Source: Cocos nucifera
Lineage: Eukaryota; Streptophyta; Magnoliopsida; Arecales; Arecaceae
NCBI GenBank assembly: GCA_006176705.1
Contig: QRFJ01000006.1
Coordinates: 5,917,954 to 5,981,953, forward strand
Length of the DNA stretch: 64,000 nucleotides
Reading direction: 5' to 3'
Shown in pieces: positions 12,657-25,560 of the stretch. Below the pieces are notes generated by a model. The model made no database searches, was not told where the DNA came from, and worked only from the letters and a program-made list of their open reading frames with translations. Both the position numbers and the translations under genes were made by a program. Numbering within the stretch: the stretch's first letter is position 1; each line of letters starts with the position of its first letter.

Positions 12657-13205
12657 TTCGGTTGGATCTCAATAATAATTAAGTTAAGCTTGAATTCGAC
12701 TCGCGCTCGGGAGCAGCATGACTCATTTATAATTTTAATCGTCAGCCGTCAGTCATGACGTCGTCATCAGCCTTGAAAACGGTGTCTATTTGGCTCTTTA
12801 TGCCACGAAACCGTCGCGTTCACCCTCCGCAAAATCAGGAATTGATCACTAAAATCCGGACCATCCAATTTCTGCTTCTTTTCCTTGTCAAACGTCCATC
12901 ATTTTGGATCTCTCCGCGTTCCAGAAACCAGGGTACACCCTTTCAGACGGTCTTCATCGCGTGCCAGCTTTTAAATCCATCCCAAGCTTCCAAAGGTTTA
13001 TCATTCAACGTCCAAAGGACCAAGCCGGCCCGTGTACGACCTCGTCCCTTCCCTTCCAAACTTTATAATTTTCGTGCACGCCTAGACGTTTCCTCCAACT
13101 TCGCATGCACGTCTCTCTCTCTCTCACCCCCCACCCCCCCCACATGGATATATATAGCCGTGATGTACCTATATCCAATTGCCTTCTAATGTTTCTCTGG
13201 TTGGA

Positions 13206-13700
13206 ATGGCTTCCTTCGTGCATTCCAAGACAAAGAAAGAAGCTGCTGCTGATCTGGGTTCATTAGCTTCGGAAAAGATCAGCGATCACCGGGAATTGGA
13301 GCAGGTCTTTGGCCAATTCGATGTGGATGGCGATGGAAAGATCTCCCCGGCCGAGCTTCGGCTTGTCATGATGAGGACCATCGGAGAGGAGTTGAACCTC
13401 GAGGAGGCCGAGGCGGTGGTGAGGTCGGCCGACAAGGATGGTGATGGATTATTGGACTTGGAGGAGTTTGTGGGGTTGGCAGGGGTGGAGGAGGAGGAGA
13501 GGGAGCTGAGAAAGGCGTTTGGGATGTATGAGATGGAAGGGGAAGGGTGCATCACGGCCAGTAGCCTGAAGCGGATGCTGAGCCGGTTGGGCGAGTCCAG
13601 GGAGCTAGAGGAGTGCCAGGCCATGATCCGTAGGTTTGACCTTGATGGGGATGGGGTGCTTAGCTTTGACGAGTTTAAAGTCATGATGATGCCGTCCTAG
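13206..13700 (+). CDS. Calmodulin-like protein (CML37/38/39-type) with three canonical EF-hands
   Basis: A 164-residue intronless calcium sensor. Loop 1 is residues 39-50 (DVDGDGKISPAE), loop 2 is 76-87 (DKDGDGLLDLEE) and loop 4 is 145-156 (DLDGDGVLSFDE); all three have Asp at 1, 3 and 5, Gly at 6 and Glu at 12. The third loop, 109-120 (EMEGEGCITASS), has Glu at 1, 3 and 5 and Ser at 12, so it probably binds calcium poorly or not at all. The LKRMLSRLGESRELEECQAM segment between hands 3 and 4 is typical of the CML37/38/39 group. The first 28 residues are a variable basic leader without an obvious signal peptide or myristoylation site. I chose the Met at 13206; an upstream in-frame ATG at 13179 would add nine residues (MPSNVSLVG) and cannot be excluded. 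It is convergent with the potassium transporter downstream. Induction by stress is known for family members and is only inferred here. Confidence 0.92.
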   Translation: MASFVHSKTKKEAAADLGSLASEKISDHRELEQVFGQFDVDGDGKISPAELRLVMMRTIGEELNLEEAEAVVRSADKDGDGLLDLEEFVGLAGVEEEERELRKAFGMYEMEGEGCITASSLKRMLSRLGESRELEECQAMIRRFDLDGDGVLSFDEFKVMMMPS

Positions 13701-15352
13701 AAGTTGCGTCCCCATCTAGTTCTCAGACTTGATTTCAACTCATTTGATTGTATTTTTTCTTTTATTTTTTTTAAGTTTAGCATTCGTAATTCTTTTATTT
13801 GATTGTATATCCTCTTAGTTATTATCTACATCTCATGAGCCTAAAGATTTCCGCAACAGATCCATAAAGATGTCTCATGAACAACGTTCCTCACGTTTTT
13901 TTTGGTTAATTAATGGTCTGTCCGGCGTCTAGAATGTCGTACACCTTCCATGAGTGAGGTGGTGGTTGGTCTGGTCCGAATTCAGATTCAAATCATCTAG
14001 TTGGGAATGCTCCATGTGGTGACCGTCTGCGTCTTTACGCAATAGAAAATCGTATCAAATGCAAGCGCAACCCCATCATACGATTTTTATGTTAGTCAAA
14101 GTTATTTTTATGTTTTTCATTTAGGAATTGTTTTGTTGTTTGAAGTCAGACAGGTTGTAAATCCAATTATAGCAACTGGAGTCTTCTTGGAGATCTTGAA
14201 ATTCTAATTTTTATTAGGTTCCCGCGTTCCTTGTTTCACGAGTAATTTAGGTTGTATATACTTATCACCATTGGTATCATACAATGCGAAACTTTTTTGA
14301 TGTAATCATACATTTCAAACCATGCGAACTCCAAGCCAGATGCAAACACTGAGCCGGCGGACCCTACAGAGAAATTAAGCTCAAATGAACATTCGAAAAT
14401 AATAATACCGATGAAACTGGTATGGTACAAGAATCTAAATAAGAGAGTATATCACAATCAACAATTTGAGCATGCGAGAATGGTAAACTTGATTTACATT
14501 GTCAGCATATATAAAAGCACATTATATCTTCTAAAAAGAAGAATAATAAAAATAAGCCAACACATTTCGTGAGGTCAAAATATACATCTAAGAACCAACA
14601 AAGTTAACCAAATGAAGCTGGCTATTATGCTTGTCTTGCACTCCTCCACAATCAGCGAACTATGTTTTGCCCCGATTCCATGAGATGAAAGTAAAGCATG
14701 GGGTGAAAGAAAGTTGGTGCCATAATGTTAGGCATGGACGGTCCACCATTCAAAGTCATCATACAGTTTGACCACCACCGTTTCTTCTTGCAAGAATTCG
14801 TGTGTAGCTGGGCATCAGGAGATGTTCATCAAGCATTCTGTGAAACATAAATAGAGGAAGCAACATAGCTCAGTGAAATATACCCAAAAGGAAATAAGCA
14901 TGAGCCAACCGTAATTATTTTCTGCAGCAAAACCCTTTGAGACAGCACGTACAGATAACTTATTTCCAGAGACAAGTCATCATCTCATTTTTTTTCCTTT
15001 TGTTCTTGCATCTTATATGGCCAGAAGATCCAAAATTATCTACCCATCCATCAAAGACTATGCTCCTTAAAACCTAATGACATTTTGAACTGAAGCTTTT
15101 TTTATCATAACATAAAGAGCAATTTTGCATCTTTGATAAATAACATTCTCATTTTCCATTCCATTTCTTGAAAAGCAGGAAATCATGCATTTAATAATCC
15201 GGCGCATCTCTTCAGACAACATGAATGGAATTGCCGTTTGAACTAATTCAACAACCATCACTAACGGATCATAAAGGAGCTTGTTTGTGTTTGCTTTGCT
15301 TGAAGATGATCAATAACTTTAGCGGGTGGAGAAGAAAACTACTTTTCTTTCG
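13701..15352. other. Intergenic between the convergent CML and KUP/HAK genes
   Basis: This stretch should contain the 3' UTR of the CML gene on the left and that of the potassium transporter on the right. I see no further gene, RNA gene or mobile element. Confidence 0.5.
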
Positions 15353-18300
15353 TTAAACATGGTAAACCATACCAACTTCAAGCAATAAAGAGTGAGGCAG
15401 CTTTAAGAGATCATCGGGTCCTCTGCAATTGTTGCTAAGAAAAGCATATATTACATCAATCACAAATTTCTTGATGAGGGATGATGATTTCTTTGCCCTG
15501 GCATATGATTGCCCCAGAATGTAGACCACACCAGATTCCTTGGCTTTCAGAATCTCCAGAGATTCATCCTTACAAAAAGAACCCTCCATAAGCCTAAACT
15601 CCCCCGGTTTCATTAAATATGCATCTGAAGAAGACAGCAAATCCTCCTCAAATTTTTGACCTGTTACAGATGGCATGAAAATATCAGGACATTCAGGATT
15701 TGATACCCTTAATTCATAAGCTTTTCCTCTGTTTAGTGTCTGCAAGTCGTCTTCCATCTCCACGAATGCTAAAATTTTAGACACCAGTATATTCTCAAAA
15801 TCATAATTATCTTGCTGCAGATCCTTGTAACCATAACGAACTATGCATCTGAACATATGAAACTCTTTCGGCCCTATCCTGCCTATAAGGAATCGTTCCC
15901 CTTCAGAAACAAAGGGAACTTGGACTGATTTGATACACACAAAAACTAAGATCTGATGAAATGCTGGCAAGTTTGCTGCAAAATGTCCAAAAACAGCTGG
16001 CACCCCAGTTACCAAATCAGCATAGACAAGTCCAATTCCCGGCACCCGAACCATTCCCAGGGTGGACCCCAGAGCCAAAATTCTGTTTACTGAGACCTTA
16101 TTCTCCAAATCAAATTCATGCTTTTTTAATGTCCCATAGTTCCATATGTACATCACGCTCATAAAGATCATAGAGAGAACAATCGGTATCCACCCACCTT
16201 CTGGAATCTTGATGAGGGATGCTGAGATGTATAACAGTTCTACAGATCCAAAAAACACAAGAAAAGCTATAGCCATCATTATCTTCTGTTTCCATGCAAT
16301 TATTATCACCAAAGACATCAAGCAAGTGGTCACAAATATGACGATTGTGACAGCAAACCCTGTGAATCATGCCAATGATCAGATCGGGTATTCATGAAGA
16401 TCTAGCACTAGATAAATGATTACACAAAAACACATTTTGTTAAAAAGATAAGAGCTGTACCATATGCATGGCCAATGGTGTTGGTGTTCCTCAAACCAAT
16501 TGTGACAGCTAAGCATAGACACATGAGAATCCAATTGATTTCAGGAATATATACCTGCCCGTATATTTGGTTTGAAGTATGGACAATTTTCACACGAGGG
16601 AAGCAACTCAGGGAACAACACTGGCTTATGATAGAAAAGGTTGCCGATATCACAGCCTGACTTCCAACTATTGCCGCAAGAGTGGCCACTATGAAGACTG
16701 GCCAAAAAACAGCTTCTGTATATTGAGAAAGCTTTTGTTAAGTAGATATCACAACGTCTAATACAATGAAATGAATAAGTGATAAACCATTGACAATATA
16801 TCCTGCCTGGTATAGCTTTATAGAAGCTCCGTTGAATATCCTCATGGTGTTTAGAAAGAAATGCAGCTTCACCCATATAAGCAAGAATGAGGCAGGGATA
16901 CACCAGAAAAGAAAATGCCATCTGAAATTACACATCATTTAAGTATAAGGATGCAAATTAACAAGAAGATATAGAAGATCAAAAACTATGAAGGAAACGA
17001 GCATTTACCTTGATTGAAAGTGCAGAGAAATGACCCAAATTAGCAAACATTGTCTCCGCACCTGAAGTAATTAATTATATAGAATTAAACAATATTGGCA
17101 CTTTTGGATTCTTCAATTCATTTAATATAGTGGAAGAACAGGTTCTTTACAGATTTGGCAAACTTAGAGAAAGCTGTAGCAAGATAATGTACCTGTAATA
17201 CAGAGCACCACTCCTCCTAGCGACACCCAGCCTTCTATGCCTGTACTTTTGAGGAATCTAAGCATATATAAGGGTGAAAGAGCATGGATAATACTTTGAT
17301 TCCATCGAAATATATTATAAATACCAATAGCACCAATGCATAGAAGCCATGCTGTGACAATTGGTGCAAATAGGAAACCAACTCGGTGTGTCCCATGATG
17401 CTGGAGAGAGAAGAGACCCACCAAGATTGCACATGAGATTGCCACAATGTAATCTGGAAGAGTAACAACTAAATGAAAACTGCTTTACCTTAAAAACAAG
17501 TCATGACCGTGCATGCATTATCATCAAAAGGAAGGGAAATCAAGTGAAGGTCCAATTGTGCTTACTCTCATGGAGATGTGTGATTTTCACTCCAACACCC
17601 GAGACTGCAGAAAGAACTGAAAAAAATCCACGCAAACTTCTGTTGAGTTTAAACCTAAAGGAAAAAAAATATAGAAAATAAATATGGTCTCAATTATGAG
17701 GAATTATTTATTATTTCGGTACTTGCACTGCCTAGACCTTGAATGAGGTTTGCAATCAACTAAAATACAGGCTAGAGGTTTCCAACCGACCAGCATATTC
17801 AAAATTATCATTATGGACTCAAAAATAAAAAGACAACCCCAACCCACCCACCCCACTCCCCTCCCAAAAGGAAAAGAAAAAAGAAAAAAAGAAATTGAGG
17901 GAGGACCGAAAGAGAAAAGAATACATTTTAAAAAAAAATTAAAAAGGTATCGCACAGCATATTAGTGGTAGCCCCAGTAAAACTTCTAAGAAAGTTATAA
18001 AACATTTTAAAACCTTCTTTGAGACTTAATCAATTAATTTTATGCACGTAATCACTTTGCAGAGAACATCGATGCTTTTCGTATTAATTATTTTACCAAC
18101 TTGGGGAGAAATCTTTCATGCATTTTTTGCTTGAAGCATGGACATTGTGTTCATTTAGAGTTTAAATGTACACATTAACCTGATTTTGAGATTCAAGGTA
18201 ATGGGGGTATCAGAATCTATGCGGACATAATGTGAGGAGAAAACTTAAAAATACTATCGATTTTAAAGAAACTAGGCAAGCACAGCAGTCAGCAGTGAAA

Positions 18301-20025
18301 TAGGAAGAGCACATAAATGATTACAGAGGAAATACATTCAGCAAGAATTGTCCTACTCCTATAAAGTATCTACTTCAAGAAAAAGATCAATAACAAAAAC
18401 CGATCCCCTATAACATCGTATTGACTCAGACAAAGGAAAGCAATCTTCACAACCACCAAATAGCAGCAACTATAAATAATAGCCTATTTGCCGGACACTA
18501 TATCAGCATATTGAATATTTGACATATAACTTACCTGAGATTGTTGGGGTAAGCACCCCGTCACCAATTGTCATACAAGTTCCCAGCAGAACAACTATAA
18601 GCAGACCATTTCGGAACCTTGGATGTTTTTTGAATAACTCCTTGAGCATAGAACTCTGCCACGTGTCTGCAGAACCTTCCATGTTATAGGTTGACAAGCT
18701 CTCATCAGCTGCTTGCTGATTGGGTAGAAGGCATAAGTTTGCATGTCTACAAAGCAGAGAATATAATGCAAACGGACCACCTGATCATATATGGCAGATA
18801 AGGAAAGCCATCAGTTACAGCAAAATGATCTTGCAACTTCCCATGATAGAAAATAAACACACCATTAGTTACAGTAAATCTTAATTCACACAAGTTTAGT
18901 GAAGCAATTCTTCCTGTTATTGATGTCATCTAGCTTATAAATTCACTCAAAAAGTCTTTAGGGTGTATCTGTTCTTCTGAATACAACTTATCAGCAGTAA
19001 ACATCGAGAGGTAAGATTTCATGAATGATTTAGTCAAAAGCATTCAGCCGAAAAAAGAAATGCTCAAAATCATACCTTCACCATTGTCATCTGCTGACAA
19101 TACGAAATAGATGTACTTGAAGAGAGGAATGAGAGTTAAGGTCCAGAAGATGAAGGAAAGCACACCGAAAACCTCCTCATCATCCTCATGAAGGCTTAAT
19201 TTCCCGGAGAAGGTTGTCTTGTAAACATATAAAGGAGAAGTACTCAGATCTCCATAGACCACGCCGAGACTCTGGTAAGCAAGCGTCAAGACAGTCTTGC
19301 AAGAAGGTCTTCTCCGGCCCTGGTTCAAGTCACAGAATCCAACTAAAACAAGTTTCCAGATTGACGGCTGAAATCCAAATGAACCGTATTATTTTTTTTT
19401 CAGAGAGAGGAAAAGTTCATATCTTATGAACCAATTAGGGTACCAACCCTAATGGCCATGTCTGGATGGCATTAAAATTAAGGAACACGCTGCACCTCAA
19501 AGGAGGAGAGAAATGAATATAGAATGTAAGAAAAATAAAAAGCAAAAACAAAACCGGCAAGATTGAGCATGGATTCAAGTATTCAAAAATTTCTCTCCGT
19601 CTTTTTTCTTGCTCCAAGATTTAACAATGTCTTGAAGCCCACAATATGCACATGTGGGCTAATCCCCAACCGTACAGTACTTTACTGAGCACAGGAAAAG
19701 GAAAAACAAAAAGAAAAGAAATTAACTACGCAACGAAAACGCAAACCTTGATTTGGCTTCAAAAAACACTCATAAGAAGCAACATTTACAAGTATTTGGA
19801 GGGGAAGAAAAGAAGAAGAGGGGCTTTTCCACTAAACCCGAAGCCCATCGCAAACCCAAGAAAGGTGAATTCAAGACAACCCCATATGGGCCAAACCTAT
19901 CAACAGGGGGACTCAAACCATATGCCAGAGTAAAAGGAAGCTCAAAAAGAGAGAAAGAGCAGAGCGTTTACAGCAGGAGTCGAGCCTTCCTCTGAAGCAA
20001 AGGATGGTGGGTTGGCGGAGCTCAT
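15353..20025 (-). CDS. KUP/HAK/KT family potassium transporter, cluster II (KUP1-like), nine exons
   Basis: Exons on the minus strand: 19972-20025, 19076-19367, 18535-18780, 17566-17616, 17193-17453, 17009-17061, 16807-16921, 16461-16715 and 15353-16359. The phases agree throughout and give 777 residues, normal for plant KUP/HAK proteins. The protein is a multi-pass potassium-proton symporter of the plasma membrane or tonoplast. The N-terminal signature GVVYGDLSTSPLYV lies at about residues 53-66. Other landmarks are LSADDNGEGGPFALYSLLCR (family usually GGTFALY, so here Pro replaces Thr), GDGVLTPTISVLSAVSG, EGWVSLGGVVLCITG, ATLAAIVGSQAVISATFSII and a cytosolic tail ending LLEVGMVYHV. All introns read GT-AG except the one after exon 7, whose donor at 16806-16805 reads GC; the next GT would change the frame and disrupt the conserved AIPEAVFWPVF. 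The first exon encodes only 18 residues, with its ATG at 20025. A CT repeat lies about 215 bases upstream on the + strand. Substrate and kinetics cannot be judged from sequence. Confidence 0.93.
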
Positions 20026-20238
20026 GGTGATAATGGAGTAGTAGGTAAACCAAAAGGGTTGGAGTGCTGCTGCTACCTTAGGTTGGAAAGATAGAGGGAG
20101 AGAGGGAGAGAAGGGAAGGTTGGATTTTAAAGAAGGGTCAGGAGAGTAGTGAGTGAGCAGTGGGTGGGGTGGGAAGTTAAGTTGGCCAGCGACTTTTGTG
20201 TGAGCTCAGAGGAGTTGTGGCACGCCCTTGACGAGAGC

Positions 20239-20261
20239 CTCTCTCTCTCTCTCTCTCTCTC
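20239..20261. repeat. (CT)n microsatellite upstream of the KUP/HAK start
   Basis: About eleven CT dinucleotides, read as GA repeats on the gene's strand, 215-235 bases upstream of the transporter start codon. It may lie in the 5' UTR or the core promoter; GA repeats are frequent there in plants. Confidence 0.9.
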
Positions 20262-20269
20262 CCCCCTCG

Positions 20270-23200
20270 CTAGACGGACCCCACTCCCCTTGCTGCCCCA
20301 TCCTACCCAGCCATGCCTCTCAAAAGACAGCCAACGCTTGGCTTGGTTCCAGTGTGGAGTGTGGACCACTGGATTACATTGTTTCACCTTGTCTCTATTT
20401 CAGTCAAAGCCAAAAGAAATGAAAATTAGATTCATTTCTTGAAAATGTTAGCTAGCCATTCATAGCAAAATGGGGATACATGAATGAGACAGTGGACGTT
20501 TCCTTTTCCTTCCCACGCTCTTGTAGCATGGAGAAAATTCATATGCATGTGAATGGCCTTGGATGTCTGATTTTCTTTTTTTCCTTTTTTTTTTTCAGAA
20601 CTCTTAGTTTTATGAAATAATAAGAAAAGGTGATATGATGTCAAAGATGTTGATGAGGTACATATAATGAAAAACTACATAACTTCCGATAAAAATTTAT
20701 CCTTTTACACCACATAAAAACCATTCTGAAGGTTACAGCGCAACGAGCCTCAAAGTCATGCAAGATCTTCAAAGGAACTTAGCGCATTAACCACTGCATT
20801 GCAACCCCATGCGTTATGCAGCCATGCTCCAAAAAATGTCATCATGTAGATTGAAAGTAAAGGGAACAAATACATGAAGATCATCATCATCTACTTGAAG
20901 AACTTGCTGGATAGCATCATTCTCCACATGAACAAATTAGAATGCTAGTAAAGTGTGACATTGGAGGTATTAGAGAAGGTACGATACCAAAGCCATGGAA
21001 TGATTAGATGTTATGGCCCAAGCCAACTAATTTCCATACGACCAACAGTTTCCTCAATGATTAGATAGAGTCATCAATTTGATCTCTTCGAGTGTATCTA
21101 AGCCAAAGTAAATCACATCAGACCCCATCAACCAATGATAGAGATCACGAATTCATGATAGATATCTTTGAAAATTAGTAATGGACCCACAAGAAGTACA
21201 ATCCCGGACTCCAAAACTATGGCTCACTTGGCCCCTGCTTGGGGGCGTGCTTTGTCGGCGGGCTTTCTCTGGAAATGCCAAAGCCATGGTAGAAGGCAAT
21301 GACTCCACTCCTATTCTGATCTCGCTTCCAGTCTTCGATGTTATAGAACTTTATTAACATTTTGCTATGGAGGCTCATTTCTTCCTTTTGGTATTATTTG
21401 ATATTCTCATATTCATTATCATCAATCTAGAAAATAAATTAAGCTCATAAAACCATAATATAAGTGATTCCACCTTGTTACATTTCACATAGGTTTCTTC
21501 ACTTTCGGAAAAAGAACCTATACTAATTTGAAACCATGGAAAGATACATTTCACAAAACATTTGGTTTGAAATTGAAGCCTACCTAAATAGAATCAAGAG
21601 AAAGGCCACAAGAGGTTAGTTTGTTCATTAGCTAACATCATGATAGGGATTGTAGATAAGAAAAGAAAAGATGCAATTGACATTATGGGCAAGGACGTTT
21701 AAGATGCAAAATCTCCTTCCAAGAAGAAAAAAAAAAGTGTCATACCGTGTTCTATATTTGAAGTACTAGAAATTCTCATCCGTCATTATTTTATATATAG
21801 ATTAGTACCTCCTTAATTAGATGCCTGTATAGAGCACTAAATTTGTTCCCTAAACCAATAAAGTTATTCCACTTTACCAGAGAAACACGTGAACTGACAG
21901 CAAACTAGCACAAAGAGGAATAGATTGTGAATGCTTATTCTGAGTCGTAGTGAAAGGAAAAAAACCAAGTTTAACCAATAAAGCAGCAAAGTTACACTAG
22001 CTTTTTTGGGGACTAATCAAACATTCAAATGACATGCCTAAGTAAGAGGGTTAGACCAAGCAACAGAATGACCATCTGGATAAGCAGAAATTATTGCCTA
22101 TAATGGATGCATCGGCATGGCCATGCATGCAGCCAATCATGGCAGCTGGTTCCTGTGATGATGCACCAAGATAAGTGTCTGATGAATGAGGCATACAGGA
22201 ATCAGCGGCCTGGCTATGTGCACAGCCACCTAGTGGAAGCAATAATTTTAAGGCATCTCGAACTATTGATTGATATGGTGAGAAGTCTGGATTACTTCAT
22301 CCCAACACTTCTCTTGCAAACTCTCCTTCCGACGATGATGCCATCCAAGCAGTGCTCCATGGCATGAAATCCATTTCAGGTCATGAGGTGGGCAGATGCA
22401 TGCATGCAGCCGAGGAGATCGAACCCCAGCATCACACTCACTCATTGATCCCACATCCTATATAGGGTGGAAGTGTTCCGTGCATGTGTTCACATCCCTT
22501 CATTCAAAGCACCAGCTGCACCCTTCCTCTAGGGGCCAAAGTGAAGGGCCCCCAGTGGATTGCATCATATCCTCTGCCCATACCCTAATATCAGAACAAA
22601 AGAATCCCTTTCTTCAACAAAGGCTGACCACTCTGGGGTCCCTATGATTCAGCCTCTCATGTACCACCCCCAGGAATGGCAGCCCCCTTATCCGGATACC
22701 TCGTATGCGAACCACGTGCGCATGGCATGAGCTGGCACCGCACATGATACCGCCTGATACGTCGATATCGCGGCGTTGTACGGCCAGTGGGAGTTAGGTT
22801 TGACATGATGCCATGTCCCCACAATATAATTTGGTGATCTCTATGGTAAGTTTTTGCTCTGAAGTCTAATTGATTGGATGTTACGAATAGCCATGAAACA
22901 AGGGAGATCTTTCAGGTTATCACTTGGCTTGGCTTGGCTTTAAGTCTGTCAGATGGAGAATTGAATCTGTGTGAAAAGTTCTGATCGGCACCTAACTACC
23001 ACCTTTATCCCTAGCATCACGATGGAAAGTTTTGGGAGTGTGGCTGTGGCTGGTCCATAGGTTACGCTCATTCTTAGCTTCAAAGTTGGAATATAAACAC
23101 GGCATGCGTTGGTCGGATAAAGTGAACCCTGAGTTTCACAGCTTGCATGCATGACATGTTATCTTGTGCCAGCCAACTAAATCATGTCCTAGAACTGACC

Positions 23201-23438
23201 TCGATCAGCGCTGATAGATTGACAGCTGGTCAGATACATTACATCCCAATCATAGTCAGAAAAAGTGGAGGTCCGATTTTGATGTTCTGTCGTTTGATTT
23301 TCGGGACATTCCATCAAAAAAACAAAATGGATGTGCTCGTCCACACGCGTCTCATAGGATCATGATAACATGTCCTCAAATCGAATTGCTTTTCATCTGA
23401 TCAGGCTAAAGCATTTTGCAACTCAATAGGCCACATTA
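20270..23438. other. Intergenic, upstream of KUP/HAK to the first retrotransposon
   Basis: No ORF here has a recognisable domain. The 22.05-22.65 kb part has ATGCATGC and GATGATG motifs and short ORFs on both strands, but I found no plant miRNA mature sequence I know and no exon structure. I report nothing in it beyond a presumed promoter region near 20.1-20.5 kb. Confidence 0.45.
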
Positions 23439-23443
23439 GGTTC

Positions 23444-24063
23444 TATTATGGAATGGGGCTGGTGTAGCCTCGGTTTGTTTAAGATCGACCGTCGACCTAC
23501 CTTAACGGATCATCTGAGCGGAACGATGCGACATTTTACTCGCGGTTAGCTGTAAGCCGACCTACAATTTCGACCGACCTACTGAAGATCGTCTTCTGGC
23601 AAAATAAGATAAGCCTTCATACCTCATCCTCGTCGGATTCAGATCGGTCGTTAAGCTACATGAATAGGCTCATAGTTCGTCAATAACCGACCTATAACCA
23701 TTCCTACTGAAACTGCGTCCTTTCCGAATTGAAAAACTCGGATAAAGGAAGAATCTTTTGCAATTTCGTCTTCCAAGAAGGAAAGAAATCTTCCGAATCA
23801 ATCCAGGACGACTAACTCGGAAAGCCGTTAGAGTTCGAAACGGATACGACTCCATTCAATTCGATGCTTTCTCTCCTCATTGTTCTCCAATCTTCTAATT
23901 TGAGCGTCGGAGGGTCTTTACTGGAGAACACTCCGATGGGGACTTTATTGCAGGTGAACGGGTAAAGCTCCAGCGAAAGTTCATCCTCGACCTCATATTC
24001 TTCGGTGGTCAAGCTCCTCCATCCTCGTCGGCCGACCTCAAGCTAGGAGATCCAAGAGCAACA
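23444..24063 (+). repeat. 5' LTR of element 1, lacking the TATA region
   Basis: About 620 bases, ending GAGCAACA. Compared with the 3' LTR it lacks about 47 bases near 23850-23857, and the missing stretch carries the CTATAAATAAAG box. Confidence 0.85.
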
Positions 24064-24084
24064 GTTGACGCTAGAGGAAGGGCC
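24064..24084 (+). other. Primer binding site region of element 1
   Basis: GTTGACGCTAGAGGAAGGGC directly follows the 5' LTR. The same TTGGYGCTAGARGRAGGGCC-like motif follows the 5' LTR of the other three elements, which supports its role as the tRNA primer site. I do not assign the tRNA. Confidence 0.65.
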
Positions 24085-24649
24085 CTAGATTATTTTCGAG
24101 GTTTAATTTTGAGGGACGAAAGTACGACACCGGATATCATGAGAATCCGAAGGGAAAGATCAAACGTGTCTCAGCGTTCTAATGGTCAGAGGACCTACAA
24201 TGCTCAATATATTAACACATCTCCACCACCAATCCAGGAAAATCCACCAACGACGTCGGCGGTCTCACAAGAACAGTATGACACCCTACTTCATCAGGTG
24301 CAGGTACTATCAGCCGCCGTAAGAAAAATATAATAGACCGACGAGCGCCATCGGATCGAAAAAAATTTAGATCTAGTCCGGATAAGGCCAGAGGAACGAC
24401 ACCCCCGAAGCCCTAGGACGGAGGCCAGTCGTCACAGCCGACCTACTGGTCCTTCTCATCGAAAATCTGAACGCTCGTCAATACCAATTTTCAGAAGAGG
24501 CTCTACTCTGGACCATGAGACTCCTCAGTACCAAGCCACTCGTGAGGATGACATGGAGAAAAAGCTCAAAGAGATGCAACGGTAGTTGGATGCATTATGG
24601 AAACCGAGGCAATAAGGAAAGAATTTGGGATTTAATGTCGATCCCCCAT

Positions 24650-25560
24650 TCACTCAGAAGATTATGGACGAACCCTTGCCATGTTGGTTCAAGATCCCTC
24701 AGATGGAGCTTTATGATGGAACGGTCGATCCCGTAGATCATCTAGACAGTTTTCGAACTCTTATGCATCTACAAGGGGCTACCGATGCGATACTATGTCG
24801 AGCTTTTTCTTCAACTTTGAGAAAGATGGCTCAACATTGATATTCGAACCTGAAATCCGACTCTATAGATTTTTTCTACTAGTTGAGCTGTCTGTTCGTT
24901 GCCCACTTCGTAAGTAGTCATCGGTAACATCGTAACTCTGACTTCCTCGTAAGCATCAGGCAACGAGAGAATGAGTTCCTTCAAGAGTATATCAATCGCT
25001 TCAATGCAGCCACCTTGAAGGTCTAAAATTTAGACCCGTATGTGGCCCTGATGGCATTCAAAACTGACCTCCTCCAAAATGACCTTTTGTTCTTCCTCAA
25101 CTTAGACTATCCGAAGGATTTCGCTGAGATGCTAGAATGACCGGAGAAGTACGCCCAGGCCAAAGAGGCTTGGGACCAGCAGGGGAGTAGCCAAGATGGT
25201 AGGTCAAGTCTGTCCCAAAAATATGAGAAGAAAAAAGATCATAGACGGATACAACACCGTCGGGAGGACCCACGGTTTCATCAATCGCGCATCCCACCTC
25301 AGAGTAGCCGACCAACATCTCCAAAGCCATAAAATCGATCTAGAACTCCACCTCAGAGGTTCAATTACCACACTCCTCTCAACACACCCCCAGCTCAGAT
25401 TCTGATGGAGATCGAGCAACGAGAAGATATACCTCGACCTAGAAAAATGATAACCCCTGCTCGAGTAAGAAACCCGAGGAAGTATTGCCGATATCATCAT
25501 GACCATGGGCATGATACCGAGGAGTGCTAGCAGCTCAAACAGAAAATAGAGATACTAATC
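24650..25560 (+). pseudogene. gag remnant of element 1
   Basis: The stretch from about 24661 (DEPLPCWFKIPQMELYDGTV) parallels the gag of element 4 (ESVPPNFKLSQFESYDGTTD) residue for residue. A zinc-knuckle-like segment lies at about 25480-25530 (YCRYHHDHGHDTEEC). Several TGA and TAG codons interrupt the frame. The product would be the capsid/nucleocapsid protein that packages element RNA. Too decayed to work. Confidence 0.8.

Noticed and set aside
13286..13684. 132-codon minus-strand ORF opposite the CML gene
   Set aside because: Shadow of EF-hand coding sequence, Ser-rich and without a domain.
16541..16921. Read-through form of KUP/HAK exon 7 using a later GT donor
   Set aside because: It would insert GRIYC-like residues, change the frame and lose the conserved AIPEAVFWPVF junction.
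22051..22650. Small gene or miRNA precursor
   Set aside because: Short ORFs without domains, and none of the conserved plant miRNA sequences I checked by eye match on either strand.
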